The translations under genes and the position numbers were made by a program. Below, in pieces: positions 57,389 to 64,000 of a stretch of 64,000 nucleotides of DNA. Position 1 is the stretch's first letter. Each line of letters starts with the position of its first letter. The stretch is taken from NCBI RefSeq assembly GCF_963678635.1, contig NC_087062.1:52400473-52464472 (forward strand), written 5' to 3'. The notes below the pieces were generated by a model that saw only the letters and a program-made list of their open reading frames with translations, made no database searches and was not told the DNA's origin. Source of the DNA: Symsagittifera roscoffensis (lineage: Eukaryota > Xenacoelomorpha > Acoela > Convolutidae).

Positions 57389-60300
57389 AAAAAAATTCGC
57401 TTGTAGAATGAAGACGAACTAGTTGGGCGGTGAGCTGCTTGATGGTTTATCTAAAAATTGCTTAGTTCCAATGTATTGAAATTATTTTAGAAAAATTTTT
57501 TTTGTAAGAAAACTTTATGCAATATATGCTTTGGGAAAATAGTGGTACTTGAAAAGACTGTTTGCATGCTAAGAACGCGTCTTTATCGGGATTCGATACT
57601 GGCTCAGCCCAAAAACGGTCTGGCTGAGTGTATGAGTGTATTCATTCAATCAAGTGCTAAGTAAGTTCTTTAATTCTCAGGAGAAAAACTTATTTTTTAA
57701 TCTAAAAATCTAAACAGGATTTTTCTAAGCAATTTTAAAACCAAGCAACATTTTTCCAAAAATTATCTATTTCTAATCTTTTTATCAGAAAGTTGCTGAA
57801 TGTAGGCTATTAATTTTTGCATCCTCTAGTATTTGATCAAAAATACGATTGGAAGCAGGTAAATGTTAGAAAAGTTGGCGAATTTCTGTTTACTTTTCTT
57901 GATCATTAAATAAGTGTTTCACCTCAGAAATAAATAATTTGTATACTACGGTAATGAAAAGGTTCATTCAATTTTTTTGTTCTAGTCTGACTGACGATGT
58001 GCTAAACAGGGATAAGCTGAACTGTTTAATCAGTCTTTTCAAATGTACCAACCATTTCAGAATTACCTTAAATTTAAATTTAAATGCAAAAAAAAAACAC
58101 AAATTACAGAATTAATATCCGTGTTTTATTTATTCGCGTTGTGCAATAATATTCTTTCAGCTGGTTTAAAGTAAAGTATGTTCGTTATTTCATGTTTCAC
58201 CCTCTAAACTATTATTTATACTTCATAATGGGGTTAATAAATAGTTTGTTCGAATGTTTCAGTCCCGAAAGGTAAGCATTATTGTTTCTGTCGGTGCAGC
58301 TTTCCTTTTTAATCAGCAAACTAATATAGATATAGTTAATATTTCAAAATTCAGCCAACATAACGTAAAGATAATCACTGTCTCAAATACCCATAAATTT
58401 TTTTAGAAAAGTTTTGGGGATAACAGAAATAACAGATAACTATGAATTGTGAAAAGAAAGTAAAACAGTAAGTAGTCCAATATGACAATTATACTATCTT
58501 GTTGTTAGAGAAAATGAAACCAAAATTAATGAAGGAAATGAAATCAGAAGTTGCAGTCGAGAGGAAAGGGGCGAATTTCACGAAACTATAGAAAAAAGAA
58601 AGCGCTGGTCGAAGTTTTTTTATTAAAAATTCCTCGCCAATACAAAATAAACCAAAATTAAGAATACCCTGGTTTCTGAAATTCAATTCTTTGTAGCCAT
58701 ATTATTGCGAAGTAACGCAAGTTTTGCATGAATTGTTTTTCCATTCGGAATATTTTTTGACAAACGCTTTGCAATCGATTTTAAATAGATAATGTAGCAG
58801 AGATCTTAAAAATCTATTTGGGTCAACTTAATTTTGGTTTAGTTTGATACAAAAATGTTGGTTATAAATTAATTTCAATCGTTTTTAAATCGATATAAAC
58901 TTTTTTTTTAAAATTTTTTTGGTTTTTTTTCTATGGGTTTGAGTGACTACAAAATTTAAATCAGTTCAAATTGATTATTAAATTTTTTTATACTTATTTT
59001 ATAAAGGTTATACACCGATTCAATTCAGATTTTCTAGACTATCAAAAAGAGAGACAGTGGAAATGAAGTTTTAATATATATTTTTCAATAAACTTTTAGT
59101 TTTGATGTTGGCCTGAAATTATTTTTTGGAGATAACTAATATTTGAGCATGCAGTAGCAAAAATGAATTTTTCTAATTTGATTTCATAAGTATATTTTAT
59201 TTGTAGAAAAAAAATGAGGATAGATCTTTGATAACGAAAATCACATTAGCAAACGTTTTTAAGGGCTTACTTCTCATTACCGCGGAAACCCTTGGTTTTG
59301 CTTAATTTGAAAATGAATCACCTTTACGCGGGAACTTATCTCTTCCACTGACTCTTGCTCTCAGGAGCCCTATTGGAAACTTTCTTGAGCAATAAAATAA
59401 TTTTTTTCCACCGTAAGAACCCAATGAACCCATTCTAAATCAAAATACGCATGTAAATTGGCTATCGTAAATCGATTTCTATACAGCATATTATCTGTAA
59501 AAAAAAATTTTCAAAATCAATTTCAATCTCAAGTTTGTCAGTGCGGTAATTCAAAACCTTGCAGAAATTGTACAAAAAATTAGCTATATTTAATAGATAT
59601 GAGTTATTTGGTAGCTATACTTAAGGTAGGACATTTTAGTATAGAATACTTTGAAAATTATTCAATGCTGAATTTTATGAACCTGCAGTTTTCTTTTTGT
59701 TGCTTCACCTTTTTATAGACTGCAAACTTTGCGAATGATCTGGTCAGTTTTTTGCATTCCTTTGCATTTCCTTCAACATTTCTTTAACCACGTTCTCTTA
59801 AACTCGCATTCTTTTAACCAAGTAAAACGTTCTTTAACTACATGTATTTGTTTCAGCAATTGATCAAATATAGAAGAAATTAGCAACAATAATAAAGTTT
59901 CTGAATATTTACAAAAAAAAACATTTAATTCAAACTATATTTCTAATGTAACTTTTAGAACAAAATTTTCAAAAATGATGAATGCACCTGAAACGTAGAT
60001 TTTTAAATTTGTGCAACTTTTTTTACGTACGCTCAATCAAATCTTTTGTGACTTTAAGAGAAAAAAAATGACTTTTACTCTGAATTTTTATATGCTGTTT
60101 TTGTCGGAGTCCTGCATGAGACAAGGTCATTAAAATAATGGGAGTTAAAAGCAGCAGCACGAATTAATTTTAATGACTTTGCAATAAAAATGGGTTGGAA
60201 AAGTTTAAAAATAGATTATTCCGTTCACTCAGCAAATTATATTTGTAACAAATATTCGATACAAAGCCACAAAAGATTTTTTTTAAATGGAAAAACTAAA

Positions 60301-61098
60301 TTTTACGCTTACTTCACCGATGAATTCGAGAGGAGATTTTAACGGGATAAACTTATCTGTAGTTTTAGCTGCCGTAGCTGAAACAGCTGATGCTTAAGCT
60401 CCTTCCTTGGGCTATTCCCTTTCCTTGGGTAATTGCTTGGCTATAATTTTCTAAAGGGTTTCTAACTTATCAAGACAGCATAGGTCAAACAAAGGTATCG
60501 GGAACTTATTTGCCAAATTTCCACGAAATAACATTGAAGAAGTTCTTTCTATGAAAAGGCTTGTCATATAAAAGTCACATTTGGACAGTTGAGTGAACAC
60601 AAAAACTCGAAAAAAGGTTATTTCTCTACCAAAAATAGTATTTGAGCGTTGTTATTCCAAGTCTCAACGCTCCTGGAAGCGAATTTGATTTTTAAATAAC
60701 AAATAGCATGTAATTAAACTTCCATAAATTAGCTCCAGACTAAAATGTCTTTTCATCATTATTGAGGAATTACTGCAGCCAACTGATAGACCGCATGAGG
60801 AAGGAAAATTTGTTTTCCATATTACTTTGAAAAAAGGGACTGAAAATGGCACTAAAACTGTCAAAGCATTGAATCTATTTTTTCCGACAATCAAAAATAG
60901 TAAGAGCTTTTTCTTCGTGTGTGTTTTAATTTTTTTCTGTATATTTTTTTCCCACGCAGAATGAGGATCAGGATTCACAAATAATCATCAGCAGTGATTC
61001 ACATTTTAACAACTTATGGAATAAAAACTTTTAAAAGCTTTTTGAAAATTACCGAGTTCTGAGATGATAAAACTCGATAAAATGTGAATCGAAAAAGA

Positions 61099-61627
61099 AA
61101 CAAGAATGCTCGTATTAAGGCGAAGCCCTGAATGTTCCGACTACCTTTTAAGGTTTATGGAGCAGTAATGACATTTAAAAAAAAACGAAATAAAATAATA
61201 TGAAATTTTTTTCTAAAATTTGAGATTTTTTTGTAAAAATCATCCCCCCATACGCCATTTAAAGTACAAAGGAATAGATTTCGCTTCTTGTAACAAATCA
61301 ATTATGGCAAGTTAGCTTCCTTCAACCAATTTGGAACGGTTTCTAAGACGGATTAAATCTCCGCTAACGCGTTAATAGCGCGAAAAATATCGCGCATTAA
61401 ATGACCCAAATTGGCCAAAATGGCAACCTTTAAACATCCCTAACTTTACAAAAAATGATCACAGGTAAAGTATGTTTTCAAATTTAAGCTCAGGGTAACA
61501 AAATTTTTTGAATGATAAAAAAAAATACGTCAAAAATGGCTAGTTAAAAAGTCGAAATTTGTCTGAAGAAAAAAACCCACAATAGCACAAATATTCCGTT
61601 ACTTTCGTTACAAAAGTCGGAACAATA
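61099..61627 (-). mobile_element. Helentron-like element (HINE), minus orientation, first of a close pair
   Basis: Left end CAAGAATGCTCGTATTAAGG, CGAAGCCCTGAATGTTCCGA. Core CGCGTTAATAGCGCGAAAAA. Right end CCGTTACTTTCGTTACAAAA, GTCGGAACAATAA. All landmarks present. Confidence 0.75.
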
Positions 61628-61755
61628 AGAACTGAAAAAACAGATTGACAATATTAGTTGTATAAATAGTATCCGAACTGGTTTGCATTTAATGATAATT
61701 GAACAAATCATCTGTTTCAGGTTTTAGAGTTTGATATAGAATTGACATAAGAAAA

Positions 61756-62304
61756 ACAAGACTGCTAGTATCAGGGCGAAGCCCTTAATGTTCCGACTGT
61801 CTTTTAAGGTTTATTGAGCAGTAATAAAAATTTAAAAAATCAATGAAATAAAACAAAATGAAAAAAAAAAATTTCTGAATATTGTAATTTTTATGAAAAT
61901 CATCCCCCCCCCACACACACACACACACGCCATATAAAGAACAAAAGGATAGATTTCACTCCTTGTAACAAACCAATTATGGCGAATAAGCTTCTTTTAA
62001 CCAACTTGGAACGATTTCTAAGACGGATTAACTCTCCGCTTACGCGTTAATAGCGCGAAATATATCGCGCATTAATTGTCCCAAATTGGCCAAAATGGCA
62101 AATTTTAAACCCCCGTAACTTTACGAAAAATGATCACAGTTGAAATATCTTTTCAAATTTGAGCTCAGGACAACAATACCTTTCGAATGATATAAAAAAT
62201 TCCGTCAAAAATGGTTAGTTAAAAAGTCGAAATTTGGCTGAAGAAAAAAACCCACCCCGAGCACAAATATTCCGTTACTTTCGTATCGAAAGTCAGAACA
62301 ATAA
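61756..62304 (-). mobile_element. Helentron-like element (HINE), minus orientation, second of a close pair
   Basis: Left end ACAAGACTGCTAGTATCAGG, GCGAAGCCCTTAATGTTCCG. Core CGCGTTAATAGCGCGAAATA. Right end CCGTTACTTTCGTATCGAAA, GTCAGAACAATAA. An (AC)n microsatellite at about 61913-61930 has expanded inside. It lies about 130 bp from the previous copy in the same orientation. Confidence 0.78.
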
Positions 62305-63044
62305 CAAAACAAGATAGGCCTGTATCGTAAGTCGACAAACAGGCAATTAACATACTCTAGCAATGAGAGATGTCACCACTTTACTGTGATAAAAATTGAT
62401 ATAACTGAGATAAACACCGCTTTATATTGATAAAAATTGCTAAAATGTGAAAAGAAGTTCAAAGGAGCTTAAATGAATAGGTTGACATGAACATTCTCGG
62501 CAGAGTGTCACCTTTTCACGGCAGCAGGTGGATGGCCTTGAAAGCATTATTGTTACTTAGCAAAGAATGACGCGTATAGAATTGCAATGACATATGCTCG
62601 GCATGAAATACCCCGGGTCAACGAAAAATGTTTTCTCGGTTTTTTAAAAAATCTATCATGATGCAAAGAGTAAAAATGTAAACGTTAGATTTTTGGGACA
62701 GATTTTCCAATATTCGCCAAAATCGGAGGTTGAAAAAACTCGGTAAAATGCAAAAAGTAATTAAAATAGGAGATAAATGATTTAATTTACAAAACTCGTT
62801 ATTGAATGGTGGTAGCGTGGAATAATTTAATGGTAGAATGGGAGGGGGGGTAATGATTCAACCTCCAACTTTAATCTCCCCCGTTCCCCCCCCCGTTTAC
62901 CCCCACCCCAGGTAAAAAAACATGAGGAGCTGACGTTGAGACATGGCATGCAGTAAAAGACATGGCATACATTTTGTAAAATTCTTGAAAAATTTTAAAA
63001 TTCTTGAAAGTTTCAGCAAAAATATTCGAATTTATTTCTATAAA

Positions 63045-63320
63045 TAAAATGGATTATAATCGATTATAATGGTTTCTAATTGGTTTTTATTTTAAAATAA
63101 ATTATAATGGATTATCTTGGCAAAAACAATCAATTTCAGTGCCAAACAATGGATTATAATTGGATATAATGGTTTTTTTTTTCAAAATTAATCGATTATA
63201 ATGGCAATAAAATCCATTTCGTGGTCTGAACTTTACATCTTTAATGAATTATAATGGATTTTTTTTTGTCTCGGGAATCCATTATAACTGAATCAATTAG
63301 AATCAATGGGCGCTCGGTGT
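63045..63320 (+). repeat. ATCGATTATAATGG-rich dispersed repeat, copy 2
   Basis: Same order of phrases as 31240-31525, ending GGGAATCCATTATAACTGAA. Just upstream (62843-62915) lie G and C runs (GGAGGGGGGGTAATG, CCCCCCCCCGTTTACCCCC). The copy 1 site also has a G-run segment upstream. Confidence 0.7.
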
Positions 63321-63481
63321 TGAAATAGAAGAAGAATTAGCTGTAATCATCTAAACAGAAACCCTCTCTTCTACTAACTTAGTTTGTCAACTTGATGTGT
63401 AGCGCTTCGAGAAAAGATTTTTCAATTGACTGATATATTTTAAGAGTTTTTGTCTAATTCTCTGTTTTGTTTATGTTCCAG

Positions 63482-63546
63482 CTGCAGACTTCATTGGCTT
63501 TGGCATTCACGTCTATCAAATTGGGCCAATTTCCGAATCTTCGATG
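63482..63546 (+). CDS. Cys-loop receptor exon 2 (first beta strand)
   Basis: Acceptor TTTATGTTCCAG, donor TCGATG|GTATGT; 2 + 21 codons, entry phase 1, exit phase 0. With exon 1a or 1b the boundary codon is GCT (Ala). It encodes ADFIGFGIHVYQIGPISESS, then M. This is the strand-1 block of the extracellular domain, equivalent to the V-x-V-x-x-Y-x-x-x-I-x-x-I-S-E-x-x-M pattern of GABA-A, glycine and glutamate-gated channels. A second AG four bases on would break the frame. Confidence 0.88.
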
Positions 63547-63820
63547 GTATGTCAATGTTTCAAGTATTTTTCACTAATTCAAGCATTGATTTTTTAAAAA
63601 AGTTTTTGCCAGGAAGTTTTTTTTCCGTACAACCCAGCAGCTATTACTTAAATTTTCAGAGAGCATGAAATGAAGCAACTGTCCAGATTTAGGACTCGGT
63701 TCCATATGATAGCAGTGGACAGTGGTATATCTTGTCACTCAGTGCAACGAAACCCGATCGCACTCGCTTTCAATCTCACTTAATTGCATGCATGTACTTC
63801 ATCGTTTTTTTAATCTGTAG
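63547..63820 (+). other. Receptor intron (274 bp)
   Basis: GTATGT donor and TAATCTGTAG acceptor, phase 0. Nothing else recognised. Confidence 0.7.
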
Positions 63821-64000
63821 AGTATGAGTTCGGACCTGTACGTTCGTGCATTCTGGAACGACCATCGCCTCACAGCTATGGCTAAGAGGCTGAGTAGTAA
63901 CGAATCTGCAGACGCCACTGTCATCGTCAAGGGACACTACGCGGCCGCCATCTGGAGACCAAACATATACTTCGTAGACGCCGTCGAGGAGGACACACCA
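63821..64000 (+). CDS. Cys-loop receptor exon 3 (extracellular domain, loop A), runs off window
   Basis: Phase-0 exon, open to the window end. SMSSDLYVRAFWNDHRLTAM follows with tryptophan twelve residues after the exon-2 Met, exactly the spacing of M-D-Y-x-x-x-x-x-x-R-x-x-W in the family. A divergent stretch with an N-E-S sequon follows, then AAAIWRPNIYFVDAVEED, the loop A W-x-P-D-x-(F/Y)-F block, in which Asp is replaced by Asn. The channel would be a pentameric membrane protein, probably anion-selective by its N-terminal pattern. Later parts (the Cys loop and four membrane helices) are outside the window, so ligand and ion remain open. Confidence 0.9.

Larger units (their letters stand above)
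54665..63481 (+). other. Large first intron of the Cys-loop receptor (about 8.8 kb)
   Basis: Contains three Helentron-like copies (listed separately), a relic of the 40106-type foldback at 55058-55280, many AT-rich stretches and the ATTATAATGG repeat at 63045-63320. No exon was found between exon 1b and 63482. The sequence is continuous and the splice phases at the two ends agree. Confidence 0.6.

Overview
The window is AT-rich animal nuclear DNA with few exons, GT-AG introns and many short mobile elements. The phylum cannot be fixed from sequence alone. Two gene families are clear: a class A (rhodopsin-like) GPCR and a Cys-loop ligand-gated ion channel. Introns range from about 45 bp to about 9 kb. 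Bacterial operon features, CRISPR arrays and rRNA or tRNA genes were not seen.

Layout. (1) 1-14.3 kb, minus strand: a multi-exon gene I cannot name (start near 14336, exons at 14129-14336, 13663-13785, 13549-13617, 9406-9495, 5185-5310 and 3946-4199). Every junction I can define is phase 1. An 8,204-bp segment is tandemly duplicated here: 1-2454 equals 8205-10658. A second, apparently identical copy of the 90-bp exon therefore lies at 1202-1291. (2) 16.1-18.35 kb: an array of about eight 232-bp units that ends at the splice acceptor of a GPCR exon. (3) 18349-20090, plus strand: the last three coding exons of the GPCR (TM5 to C-tail, ending in a PDZ-ligand-like SFV). Its 5' exons were not found. 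(4) 20-53.7 kb: a mostly non-coding, repeat-dense stretch. It holds a GC-rich minisatellite, foldback elements, a decayed LINE, a 3.7-kb strand-asymmetric island that is probably an old non-autonomous retroelement, and two isolated candidate exons (29010-29141 minus, 38033-38116 plus). (5) 53725-64000, plus strand: the 5' part of a Cys-loop receptor. Two paralogous signal-peptide first exons lie 0.8 kb apart and both fit, in phase, a common second exon about 9 kb downstream. The gene runs off the right end.

Two mobile families dominate. One is 0.45-0.7 kb long, with a 5' terminal and 3' subterminal inverted repeat and a hairpin just inside the 3' end, the layout known for Helentron-derived non-autonomous elements (HINEs). 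Nine more or less full copies are listed. The other is a 0.39-0.44 kb hAT-type MITE with CAGGGGCGGAT-like termini and 8-bp target duplications, three complete copies. The elements nest in one another, in the 232-bp array and in introns, which gives relative insertion ages.
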